Shown here in pieces: positions 38,801-46,433 of a DNA stretch of 64,000 bases. A program made the translations under genes and the position numbers. The notes beneath the pieces were generated by a model. It was not told the origin of the DNA, ran no database searches, and saw only the letters and a list, made by a program, of their open reading frames with translations. This DNA is from Lacinutrix sp. MedPE-SW (GTDB lineage: Bacteria; Bacteroidota; Bacteroidia; Flavobacteriales; Flavobacteriaceae). The stretch is from the NCBI RefSeq assembly GCF_001874145.1, contig NZ_MPCX01000003.1, positions 186,001-250,000 on the forward strand, read 5' to 3'. Within the stretch, counting starts at the first letter, position 1; each line of letters begins with the position of its first letter.

Positions 38801-39175
38801 AGTACCAGAATTATCTATTCTAGATCCTAGATATGTTTTTATATCAGGATGTTGATGCTGGTTATCATTAGAAGAAAATATCTGCGTTTCTACTACCCTA
38901 TATTGCTGTATTTTTCCATTTAAAGTTGGAAAATCTACAATTGTATTAGATTTCCCTTGAGATACACTTCTTAGTGGTGCTCCATCAAGTTGCTGTTTTA
39001 ACGCCTGAATATTTAGTTGTAATACTTCAGAGTTATCTTTATCTAAATTCTGTAGTGAAATACCATTCGTGCCTTCCTTAAATGTTGTTTTATTCCATAC
39101 ATTATTTTGACTAAATGCATGATTTACAAATAGAAAAATTAGAGGCAATAAGAGGAAATGTAATCTTGTTTTCAT
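35840..39175 (-). CDS. Secreted reprolysin-like (M12B) metallopeptidase with P-domain and T9SS sorting domain
   Basis: A 1111-residue exoprotease. Signal peptide (1-22, AFSQ), propeptide (about 30-195), catalytic domain with HEIGHQMGANHTW near 354-366 (the HExxHxxGxxH zinc site) and a following Met-turn region (IMGYAGI). Downstream are Ig/fibronectin-like modules (about 430-875), a proprotein-convertase P domain (about 885-1025, ISESGAGNSYTSTI, IDIDHTWVADLDITL), and a C-terminal T9SS sorting domain (YPNPNNGSF, YDIRGRRVF, SGMYVLQI). It is divergent from another T9SS protease. Inferred to degrade extracellular protein for nutrition. Confidence 0.93.
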   Translation of the reverse strand: MKTRLHFLLLPLIFLFVNHAFSQNNVWNKTTFKEGTNGISLQNLDKDNSEVLQLNIQALKQQLDGAPLRSVSQGKSNTIVDFPTLNGKIQQYRVVETQIFSSNDNQHQHPDIKTYLGSRIDNSGTRVRFSVTPLGLKAMISEPGKETIYIQPVTKFSNGQYLLYNRTAQLNASETFECLTEDVDISKRVVSSTVSRDANDQLLRTFRMAMSVTSEYTNYWDDGNAANGNAQQDALAQMVSTLNRTNEVFEVDMAITFQLVDTADDPAIDLVYSGTDPYGTDLNGDLQANLTATVGEPDYDIGHLLAFAGNNGNAGCIGCVCSNGKGSAFSAHQFTDNDGGPYMADFFDIDYVPHEIGHQMGANHTWSFNSEGTGVNAEPGSGTTIMGYAGITGGNDVQDHSDPYFHYYSIDQILNNVTTAPNNCAVTTPITNNAPVADAGLDYVIPKGTAFVLKGAATDADAGDTLTYTWEQIDNGVTTNTTFGPTKVTGGVWRSRPPSTSPNRYMPILSRVLNGELTESNPVETVDNSSWETVSTVGRNLNFALTVRDRSEVGGVGQSPQTSFDEMLVTVDAVSGPFTVTSQTTNETWDAGSSQTVTWDVAGTNTGIVNTPTVNILLSVDGGLTFPFVIASNVPNDGSHDVVVPVTGGDTNMARVIVEGNNNIFYAVNSTNFSIQESEFVITLDNPVVNVCAPNDAVFNFTYNTFLGFSGTTNFTVSGLPAGTTATVNPMSATADGTMGTVTISGIGSLAAGPYNMVLEGTSGTITKTVDGVFNVYSSVLNPTTLVSPANGAVDVPVDGDLIWDVDVNAENYFVEIASDSGFASIVESATIQTNSYTTTALAANTQYYWRVTASNQCATAAPSTVFNFTTANLTCATFSATDLPQTISESGAGNSYTSTINVVANFPITDVNVTIDIDHTWVADLDITLTSPNGTVVELTSDNGGSGDNYTATVFDQEATGPITAGAAPFTGSFVPEGDLSTIYGELSGGDWILTVVDDANFDGGNWNSFDLDLCVQGSLSVNDFDSGISGFSVYPNPNNGSFNVKFNNLSQNDISISVYDIRGRRVFNNLYRSTNNFEETINLENVESGMYVLQISDGIKSQTKKVIIK

Positions 39176-39416
39176 ATTTTTTGTTTTATGGATTTATAAA
39201 TTTAATGAATTTTTAACATCTAATTCGCAATTTTGCAATAATTATCTTGTTAAAATTATGAGTTTCCTAAAGAATAATTCATACAAAAACCTATACTTCA
39301 GAGAAATACAAAAATTTTACGTTTTATCGTAAATAATTTACATTTAAACGCTTTTACTTCAGTCTTTTTCCATAATTTGTAAGCCAATAAATTAACGTGA
39401 ATTTAATCTATCGAAA

Positions 39417-42248
39417 ATGAAAAAAATTACTTTATTATTTTTGTTTGTTTCATTTAGTTTTTCAACAAACTTATTTGGACAACAAAACACACCTCTTTTA
39501 AACACAAAATCTAGCGTACAAAAGGAAATACCTTCTTTTGAATTAACTTCAGAAACTCAAAATGCTATTCTTAAAACAGGCTATGCTAGATGTCTTACAG
39601 ACGAGAATGAAGCAGCCTTGCAAAAACAATATCCTAGCCGTGCAAATTCTGAACAATTTGAAGCTTGGCTTGCTCCTAAATTAGCACAATACAAAGCAGA
39701 TAGAGCTGCAGGAAAAACTATGCCTCCTGTATTTAATATTCCTGTTGTTATACATATAGTACATAATGGCGATCCAATTAATACAAATGGATTACCTGGA
39801 AACGAAAACATCTCTGATGCTCAAGCATTATCTCAAATTCAAGTTATGAATGAAGATTATAGACGCTTAGTAAATACTCCAGGAGGAGCAAATACTACAG
39901 GTCTTGCTGAAGATGTTGAAATTAACTTTTGTATTGCTCAACAAGATCCTTTTGGAAACCCTACAAATGGTATTGTACGTCACAACATTACGCCTCCAAG
40001 TAATACAAGTGCGGCTACAGATGATTGGGAAACAAGAGCAGATACAGAAAATATGAAAACAACCACTCAATGGGATCCTAATAGATATTTAAATATGTGG
40101 ACTATTAAAGCTGGTGGACTACCATTAAACCAAGGAGGTCAACAAGGCCTTTTAGGTTATGCTCAATTTCCAGATAATTCTGGACTTCCTGGAATAAATA
40201 CAATTGGAGGTCCTGCAAATACAGATGGAGTAGTTGCAAGTTATGATGCTATGGGAACTTTAGCAGAAAATGATGGTTCTTTTATTTTAAATAACCAATA
40301 TAACTTAGGTCGTACAATGACTCACGAAGTTGGTCACTGGTTAGGATTACGCCATATTTGGGGTGATGGAAACTGTAGTGTAGATGATTTTTGTGCTGAT
40401 ACTCCTGTTGCAGGTGATGCTAATTACACATGTAATTTAAGTGCAGATTCTTGTCCAACAAGCGCTGGTAATGATCAAGTGCAAAATTATATGGACTATA
40501 CAAACGATGCGTGTATGGACACCTTTACTCAAGACCAAAAAGATCGTATGGTAATTGTTATGCAAAATTCACCAAGACGTATGCAGTTAAATACATCTAA
40601 CACATGTAGTCCTGCAAGTCCAACAGTAAACTATACTACTGCAGCACCAAATTCTGTTATTGAAGGAAGTGATTGTGATTTTCAAGATTTTACGTTTCAA
40701 TTATCACTAACTTCTGCAAGTACAGCCACAGCAACTGCTAGTTTAGTATCTACTGGAACTGCTACAGTTAATGAAGATTTTGAATTACTAAACAATACCG
40801 TAACTTTTAACGCGGGTTCTACAGCTGCTAACGGAAACGATACAGTAACGTTAAGAGTTTATAACGATAGTTTTGTTGAAACAGATGAAGATATAACTCT
40901 AGAAGTAAACGTAACAACAACTGGAGATGCAGTGGCATCAATAACACCTTTTACTTTAACTATAGTTAATGACGATATAGCTGCTGTAGGTAACTATACG
41001 ACTTCAATTTTCACTCAAGATTGGGAAACAACTACTGGATGGAGTGTTATAGACGCAGACGGAGATGGTAATAACTGGGGCGTTTTTAACCCTATTGCTC
41101 ACGGGAATTTAAATGGTTCATGGGCTGGATCTGTTACAAATGAAGCAGTAGTAGGTGGTACAGCTACATTGACACCAGACAACTATATTATTTCTCCTGC
41201 TATTACTATTAGCCCAAATGCATCAAGTGTAGAATTCACTTATGAAATTGGTGATTTTGGTAGTCCAGAACATTTCGCAGTTTACTTTACTACAGATACT
41301 ACAGACGAAACAACAATTATAGCTGGTACATTACTTGAAGAAACTAACTCTATTGGTGGTACTACAGAAAACAGATCTGTTATTACAACTAGCGCAAATG
41401 TTATTGGACAAACTGGTTATTTAGTGTTTAGACACTTTAACACCACAGGTAACAGCTTATTAATGTTAGATACTATTGAAGTTTTAGAGTCTTCTACATT
41501 TAATATCCAAACAGATGCAAACATTACAAATCCAAGTGAAGTAAACCTTAAAAGTTCTGGAGTTGCGTATGCTTACGATAATGCAAGTGGAAATATAATA
41601 GCAAGTATAGATAATACTGGTGGTTTTGATTACGATTGTACTACTGTTACTGTTACTAGAGATGAGGCTTTAGCTGGAGCTCCAACTGTATTACGTCCTG
41701 GTTCTACTGCTAACGAAGATAGAGTTATGGCAAAAACAATTAGTTTAACGCCTACAAATACAAATACATCTGGCGCAACAACGCTTAGCTTTTATTTTAC
41801 TAATGCAGAAGTTACTGCATGGGAAACAATTACCGGAGAAAGTAGAAATGATTTATTTGCCTTTAGAGAAGGTACAACTGTATCAGAACCGGTTACAGTT
41901 TCAGATTTTAACGGTGACTACATTTTAACTGTACCCTTTACAGATGGAATTAACGGTAATTACTATTTTGGTAGACAATTTAACTTATCTACACCTTCGT
42001 TTGATTTAGAAAATTCGGTTTCTATTTTCCCAAATCCAACAAGGTCTTCGTTAACAATTTCAATTAACAATAACGAGTTACCTAACGAATATAGTGTATA
42101 CAATATGTTAGGTCAACTAATTACAAACAAGCAAATTAATACCGAAGCAGATTTAACATTAAATACTAGTGCTTTAAGCAATGGTGTTTATTTTATTAAA
42201 ATTGCAAAAGAAAATGCTGCAGTAACTTTACGCTTTATTAAAGAGTAA
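39417..42248 (+). CDS. Secreted M43 (pappalysin/cytophagalysin-like) metallopeptidase with T9SS sorting domain
   Basis: A 943-residue exoprotease. Signal peptide (1-21, NLFGQ), propeptide, then the M43B zinc motif HEVGHWLGLRHIWGD at residue 303 with the cysteine-rich loop (NCSVDDFCADTP) and the Met-turn QNYMDYTNDACM characteristic of cytophagalysins. A Calx-beta-like module (about 412-520, ATVNEDFEL), a jelly-roll region (about 535-690) and a T9SS sorting domain (IFPNPTRSSL, YNMLGQLITN, SNGVYFIKI) follow. Promoter motifs in the 241-bp divergent region shared with the M12B-like gene are unclear. Confidence 0.93.
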   Translation: MKKITLLFLFVSFSFSTNLFGQQNTPLLNTKSSVQKEIPSFELTSETQNAILKTGYARCLTDENEAALQKQYPSRANSEQFEAWLAPKLAQYKADRAAGKTMPPVFNIPVVIHIVHNGDPINTNGLPGNENISDAQALSQIQVMNEDYRRLVNTPGGANTTGLAEDVEINFCIAQQDPFGNPTNGIVRHNITPPSNTSAATDDWETRADTENMKTTTQWDPNRYLNMWTIKAGGLPLNQGGQQGLLGYAQFPDNSGLPGINTIGGPANTDGVVASYDAMGTLAENDGSFILNNQYNLGRTMTHEVGHWLGLRHIWGDGNCSVDDFCADTPVAGDANYTCNLSADSCPTSAGNDQVQNYMDYTNDACMDTFTQDQKDRMVIVMQNSPRRMQLNTSNTCSPASPTVNYTTAAPNSVIEGSDCDFQDFTFQLSLTSASTATATASLVSTGTATVNEDFELLNNTVTFNAGSTAANGNDTVTLRVYNDSFVETDEDITLEVNVTTTGDAVASITPFTLTIVNDDIAAVGNYTTSIFTQDWETTTGWSVIDADGDGNNWGVFNPIAHGNLNGSWAGSVTNEAVVGGTATLTPDNYIISPAITISPNASSVEFTYEIGDFGSPEHFAVYFTTDTTDETTIIAGTLLEETNSIGGTTENRSVITTSANVIGQTGYLVFRHFNTTGNSLLMLDTIEVLESSTFNIQTDANITNPSEVNLKSSGVAYAYDNASGNIIASIDNTGGFDYDCTTVTVTRDEALAGAPTVLRPGSTANEDRVMAKTISLTPTNTNTSGATTLSFYFTNAEVTAWETITGESRNDLFAFREGTTVSEPVTVSDFNGDYILTVPFTDGINGNYYFGRQFNLSTPSFDLENSVSIFPNPTRSSLTISINNNELPNEYSVYNMLGQLITNKQINTEADLTLNTSALSNGVYFIKIAKENAAVTLRFIKE

Positions 42249-42272
42249 ATTTACAGCAAACTAAATTATATT

Positions 42273-42310
42273 AAAGAGGATTTGAAGTCATTTCAATCCT
42301 CTTTTTTTAT
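42273..42310 (+). terminator. Terminator after the M43 protease gene
   Basis: Stem AAAGAGGATT(T)GA / TCAATCCTCTTT with a T-run, 25 bp past the stop. The ribF -7 box begins inside its T-run. Confidence 0.8.
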
Positions 42311-42315
42311 TTTTG
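42308..42315 (+). promoter_or_regulatory. -7 box for ribF
   Basis: TATTTTTG matches TANNTTTG, 19 bp before the TTG start of ribF, which supports that start. Confidence 0.4.
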
Positions 42316-42334
42316 TAAACTAAAGACAAAGCAT

Positions 42335-43252
42335 TTGAAACCAAACGCGCTAGAAAACGAGCAAACAATTATTACAATAGGTACTTTTGACGGTGTACAT
42401 ATTGGACACCAAAAAATTATTAAAAGATTAATTACTGTTGGTAATAAAAAACATTTAAAACCAACAATACTAACCTTTTTTCCACACCCAAGAATGGTGT
42501 TACAAAAAGATGCTAATATTAAGCTTATTAATACCATGGAAGAAAAAGCTGCTTTATTAGAAAGCTTAGGTATTAAAAATATGATTGTCGAAAAATTTAC
42601 TCAAGAATTTTCACGTTTAACAGCTGAAGACTTTGTTGAAAAACTTTTAGTAAAAAAGTTAAATGCCAAATATATAATAATAGGTTACGATCATCACTTT
42701 GGTAGAAACCGATCTGCAAATATTGATAATTTAATAGATTTTGGTAAAACCTATAATTTTGAAGTTGAAGAAATAACAGCTCAAGATATTAACGATGTTG
42801 CAGTAAGCTCTACAAAAATTAGAAATGCCTTAAATGAAGGCGATATAAAAACAGCAAATACGTATTTAGGCTACAACTTTATGCTAACCGGAACAGTTGT
42901 AAAAGGAAAAGGAATTGGCAAAACAATAAATTATCCTACAGCGAATTTACAAATTAGCGAAACTTACAAACTTATCCCAAAGCATGGTGTTTATGTTGTA
43001 AAATCTACTATAGATGGTAAAACTGTTTTTGGTATGATGAATATTGGTACAAATCCTACAGTTGATGGTACTTCTCAAACCATAGAAACACATTTTTTTA
43101 ATTGGGAAGACTCGCTTTATAATAAAACATTAAAAATTGAATTATTAGACAGACTTAGAGATGAACAAAAATTTGAATCTATAGAGGTTTTAAAAACTCA
43201 ATTAAAAAAAGATCAAGACAAGGCATTTCTTATTATAAAAAATTATGATTAA
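42335..43252 (+). CDS. ribF: Bifunctional riboflavin kinase/FAD synthetase
   Basis: Converts riboflavin to FMN and then FAD. The N-terminal nucleotidyltransferase domain (about 1-180) begins with TIGTFDGVHIGHQ (about 13-25, HxGH-type motif) and includes YDHHFGRNRSAN; the C-terminal riboflavin kinase domain (about 185-305) has GKGIGKTINYPTANL and MNIGTNPTVDG. The start is a TTG (42335); no in-frame ATG lies nearby, and a -7 box 19 bp upstream fits it. No FMN riboswitch is visible. The next gene overlaps its end by 8 bp. Confidence 0.95.
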   Translation: MKPNALENEQTIITIGTFDGVHIGHQKIIKRLITVGNKKHLKPTILTFFPHPRMVLQKDANIKLINTMEEKAALLESLGIKNMIVEKFTQEFSRLTAEDFVEKLLVKKLNAKYIIIGYDHHFGRNRSANIDNLIDFGKTYNFEVEEITAQDINDVAVSSTKIRNALNEGDIKTANTYLGYNFMLTGTVVKGKGIGKTINYPTANLQISETYKLIPKHGVYVVKSTIDGKTVFGMMNIGTNPTVDGTSQTIETHFFNWEDSLYNKTLKIELLDRLRDEQKFESIEVLKTQLKKDQDKAFLIIKNYD

Positions 43253-44555
43253 CTCATTTCTTTTTAAACATATAGATAATAGTGCGCTTGTAGTATTCAG
43301 GATTATTTTTGGTTTACTATGCTTTTTAGAATCTGTTGGTGCAATTTTTACCGGCTGGATAACACGCACTTTAGTAGAACCAAAATTTACATTCTCGTTT
43401 ATGGGCTTTGGCTGGCTACAGCCATTACCAGGAAATGGCATGTACTTTTACTACGCAATTATGGGTGGTTTTGGTATTTTAATAATGCTAGGTTATAAGT
43501 ATAGGTTTAGTGCATTGGCCTTTTGTTTAATGTGGTGCGGCGTATATTTTATGCAAAAATCCTCATATAACAACCATTACTACTTACTTGTTTTATTAAG
43601 TGCAATTATGGCTATTTTGCCTGCAAATCGCTATGCATCTTTAGATGTTAAATTAAACCCTAAACTTAAAGAAATTTCTATGCCTAGTTGGTGTAAGTGG
43701 ATTTTTGTAATCCAGTTGTTTATACTTTACACTTACGCATCTAAAGCAAAACTATATCCAGATTGGATAGATTTAACTGTGCCAAAACTATTAATGAGCA
43801 GCAAAGCCAATTACCCTATTATTGGTGAGTTTTTACAAAACAGTTTTATGCCATATTTAGTAGCTTATGGTGGCATTTTATTTGACGGTTTAATAATACC
43901 GCTTTTACTTATTAAAGCCACTAGGAAATATGCTTTTTTTGCATCAATATTTTTTCATTTGTTTAACTCTATTGTATTTCAGGTTGGTGTATTTCCATAC
44001 TTATCGTTAGCTTTTTGCTTATTCTTTTTTGAGCCTAAAGTAATTAAAAACATCTTTTTAAAACGAAAGGAGTTTTACTCTAAAAATGAAGTTATTGTAC
44101 CAAACTATAAACCCATTTTGGTAACACTTGGAAGTATTTATTTTATAATTCAAATAATACTACCTATTCGCCATCATTTTATAGAAGATAATGTTTTATG
44201 GACAGAAGAAGGCCACCGTTTATCTTGGCGTATGATGCTACGCTCTAAAAACAGCAGAACAACTTATAAACTTGTTAATAATACCACTAAACAAGAAACA
44301 TTTATAAATTTAAATGATTATTTGTCTAAAAAACAAATACGCTCTGCGAGTTCTAAACCAGATGTTATGTGGCAATTTTCACAACGGTTAAAAGAAGAGT
44401 ACAAAAATAAAGGCGAAGATATTTCTATATATATTAACGCTCTTGTAAGTGTAAATGGTAAGCCACATAAACAATTAATAGACCCAAAAGTAGATATTGC
44501 AAATGCTAAGTATAACTACTTTACACATAATGATTGGATATTACCATCAAAATAG
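43245..44555 (+). CDS. HTTM-domain membrane protein (vitamin K-dependent gamma-carboxylase-like)
   Basis: A 436-residue integral membrane protein. The N-terminal half has multiple helices with the HTTM landmarks: RIIFGLLCFLES, FTFSFMGFGWLQPLPGNGMYFYY, YKYRFSALAF, SSYNNHYYL and YASKAKLYPDW. The C-terminal third (about 330-436) is soluble, containing TEEGHRLSWRMMLRSK and a domain like the lumenal part of gamma-glutamyl carboxylase. Bacterial members have no established substrate. It overlaps ribF by 8 bp and so is translated in the same operon. Confidence 0.88.
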   Translation: MINSFLFKHIDNSALVVFRIIFGLLCFLESVGAIFTGWITRTLVEPKFTFSFMGFGWLQPLPGNGMYFYYAIMGGFGILIMLGYKYRFSALAFCLMWCGVYFMQKSSYNNHYYLLVLLSAIMAILPANRYASLDVKLNPKLKEISMPSWCKWIFVIQLFILYTYASKAKLYPDWIDLTVPKLLMSSKANYPIIGEFLQNSFMPYLVAYGGILFDGLIIPLLLIKATRKYAFFASIFFHLFNSIVFQVGVFPYLSLAFCLFFFEPKVIKNIFLKRKEFYSKNEVIVPNYKPILVTLGSIYFIIQIILPIRHHFIEDNVLWTEEGHRLSWRMMLRSKNSRTTYKLVNNTTKQETFINLNDYLSKKQIRSASSKPDVMWQFSQRLKEEYKNKGEDISIYINALVSVNGKPHKQLIDPKVDIANAKYNYFTHNDWILPSK

Positions 44556-44621
44556 GTTTCTTTTTTATTTTACAACAAGCTAAATCTTACTACTTTTACC
44601 ATTATTAAAAATATGTTTCAA

Positions 44622-44727
44622 TTTGCGTTAAGGATTGAAAGGTTTGTTTGAGCTCCTCACAGAGAGCGAGCCTTGAAAGCCTGACCAAAAACAATGCTTT
44701 TTTAGCTTGTTTTTGGTAACGCCCAAA
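44622..44727 (-). repeat. About 105-bp intergenic repeat, copy A (reverse orientation)
   Basis: Read on the minus strand it begins TTTGGGCGTTACC, contains TCAGGCTTTC and CGCTCTCTGTGAGGAGCTC and ends CAATCCTTAACGCAA. Copy B (50878-50982, plus strand) shares these blocks in the same order with a diverged middle. The ends form an imperfect terminal inverted repeat (TTTGGGCGTT versus TTTGCGTTAA). This copy fills most of the gap before serS and ends 10 bp before its ATG, so it would be transcribed as leader. Confidence 0.8.
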
Positions 44728-44736
44728 ATAAAATTT

Positions 44737-46008
44737 ATGTTACAAGTACCATTTATTAGAGATAACAAAGAGGCTGTAATTGCTGGTTTAGCAAAACGCC
44801 ACTTTGATGCTAAAGATTTAGTTGAACAAGTTATTGTTTTAGACGAAGAACGCCGTACGTTACAATCGAAATTAGACAATACTTTAGCTGAATCTAATGT
44901 TATTTCTAAAGAAATTGGGATTTTATACAAGTCTGGTCAAGGCGAAAAAGCTAACGCATTAAAAGAAAAAACGAGTGCTTTAAAAGAAAGTTCTAAAACA
45001 CTTACCGAAGACTTAAACACAACCGCAGAAAAATTACAAAATTTATTATACCAACTGCCTAATGTACCACATGAGTCGGTACCTGCAGGAAAATCTGAAG
45101 AGGAAAACGAAGAAATTTTTAATGAAGGAGAAGTACCTAAGTTATTTGATGGCGCACAACCACATTGGGAATTAGCCAAAAAATACGATATTATAGATTT
45201 TGAGTTAGGTAATAAAATTTCGGGTGCTGGTTTTCCTGTTTATAAAGGTAAAGGTGCTAGATTACAACGTGCTTTAATTTCTTATTTTCTAGATAAAAAT
45301 ACTGCTGCTGGTTATACAGAGTATCAATTACCGCATCTAGTAAACGAGGCATCTTGTTATGGTACTGGACAGTTACCAGATAAAGAAGGACAAATGTACC
45401 ACGACTCTCGTGACGATTTATATTTAATACCAACTGCAGAAGTTCCTGGAACTAATGTATTTAGAGATGTTTTATTAAACGAAAGCGACTTACCTATTGG
45501 CATTACAGGTTATACACCTTGTTTTAGGCGTGAAGCTGGTAGTTACGGCGCACACGTGCGTGGTTTAAATAGACTGCACCAGTTTGATAAAGTAGAAATT
45601 ATACGTGTTGAGCACCCAGAAAACTCTTACAATGCCTTTTTTGGTATGGTAGAACATATTAAAAGTATTTTACGTGAGCTTAAATTACCTTATAGAATTT
45701 TAAGATTGTGTGGTGGAGACACAGGTTTTCCATCTGCTATGACTTACGATTTTGAAGTATTTTCTACAGCTCAAGATCGTTGGTTAGAGATTTCTAGTGT
45801 ATCTAATTTTGAAACTTACCAGGCTAATCGTTTAAAATTACGTTTTAAAAATAGTGATGGTAAAAATGAATTGGCGCACACTTTAAATGGAAGTGCGCTT
45901 GCATTACCTAGAGTTTTAGCTGGAATTTTAGAAAACTATCAAACTGAAAATGGTATCACTATTCCAGATGCTTTAGTTCCTTACACAGGATTTAAAACTA
46001 TTGAATAA
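44737..46008 (+). CDS. serS: Seryl-tRNA synthetase
   Basis: Charges tRNA-Ser (and tRNA-Sec where present). I choose the ATG at 44737 (MLQVPFIRDN), the family's normal start, over the ATG ten codons upstream, which lies inside the intergenic repeat. The N-terminal coiled-coil tRNA-binding arm spans about 30-105; the class II core includes motif 2 (PCFRREAGSYGAHVRGL) and motif 3 (GSALALPRVLAGILEN). 423 residues, typical. Confidence 0.97.
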   Translation: MLQVPFIRDNKEAVIAGLAKRHFDAKDLVEQVIVLDEERRTLQSKLDNTLAESNVISKEIGILYKSGQGEKANALKEKTSALKESSKTLTEDLNTTAEKLQNLLYQLPNVPHESVPAGKSEEENEEIFNEGEVPKLFDGAQPHWELAKKYDIIDFELGNKISGAGFPVYKGKGARLQRALISYFLDKNTAAGYTEYQLPHLVNEASCYGTGQLPDKEGQMYHDSRDDLYLIPTAEVPGTNVFRDVLLNESDLPIGITGYTPCFRREAGSYGAHVRGLNRLHQFDKVEIIRVEHPENSYNAFFGMVEHIKSILRELKLPYRILRLCGGDTGFPSAMTYDFEVFSTAQDRWLEISSVSNFETYQANRLKLRFKNSDGKNELAHTLNGSALALPRVLAGILENYQTENGITIPDALVPYTGFKTIE

Positions 46009-46135
46009 ACTTTCAATTTTGCTGTTTTTATCGATTAAATGTTAAAAAAACACGTTGTTTAACGAAAATACTCGATAAACTTTGTGTTTTTTAATTATAA
46101 TTCTCAAATTTATCTCGTTATAAAATAGTAATAAA

Positions 46136-46261
46136 ATGAAAAACATTAAGCGTTTGTTCCTACTTGCAACCTTAGTAATAGTTGCAACAGTTGTTTTTTC
46201 TGCTGAATATGATAAATTAAAATCAAAAATAAGCACTACAGCAATTGTATCTAACAATTAA
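46136..46261 (+). CDS. Small ORF, 41 residues, with an N-terminal hydrophobic segment
   Basis: ATG at 46136 opens a 41-codon frame ending TAA at 46259-46261. It encodes MKNIKRLFLLATLVIVATVV followed by FSAEYDKLKSKISTT and a short tail: a basic N-terminus, a hydrophobic stretch of about 15 residues and a possible signal-peptidase site after FSA, leaving a peptide of about 18 residues. A clear terminator lies about 80 bp downstream, and the gap it sits in is otherwise empty. It resembles the small signal-bearing peptides often seen in flavobacterial genomes. Function unknown; coding status is not proven. Confidence 0.5.
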   Translation: MKNIKRLFLLATLVIVATVVFSAEYDKLKSKISTTAIVSNN

Positions 46262-46340
46262 AATAATAATACAAAGATCCCCAATCGAGTATTTGAATCA
46301 TTTTTAAATATATGATTAATAGCACATTTATTTAGATTGG

Positions 46341-46371
46341 CATGCCTGATTAATTTCAGGCATTTTTTTTA
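46341..46371 (+). terminator. Terminator after the small ORF
   Basis: Stem TGCCTGA / TCAGGCA with a short AT loop and eight Ts. Confidence 0.8.
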
Positions 46372-46433
46372 CCTAAATTTTTATTATAACTACTAAAGGC
46401 ATAACATTTGTTATATTTACACAAACAATTGCT

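Noticed and set aside
42249-42334. FMN riboswitch before ribF
   Set aside because: The short gap contains only the terminator of the previous gene and a -7 box; no RFN-type conserved blocks.
44556-44736. T-box or other riboswitch before serS
   Set aside because: The sequence matches the second repeat copy after mgtE, which explains it as a dispersed element; no T-box motif was seen.
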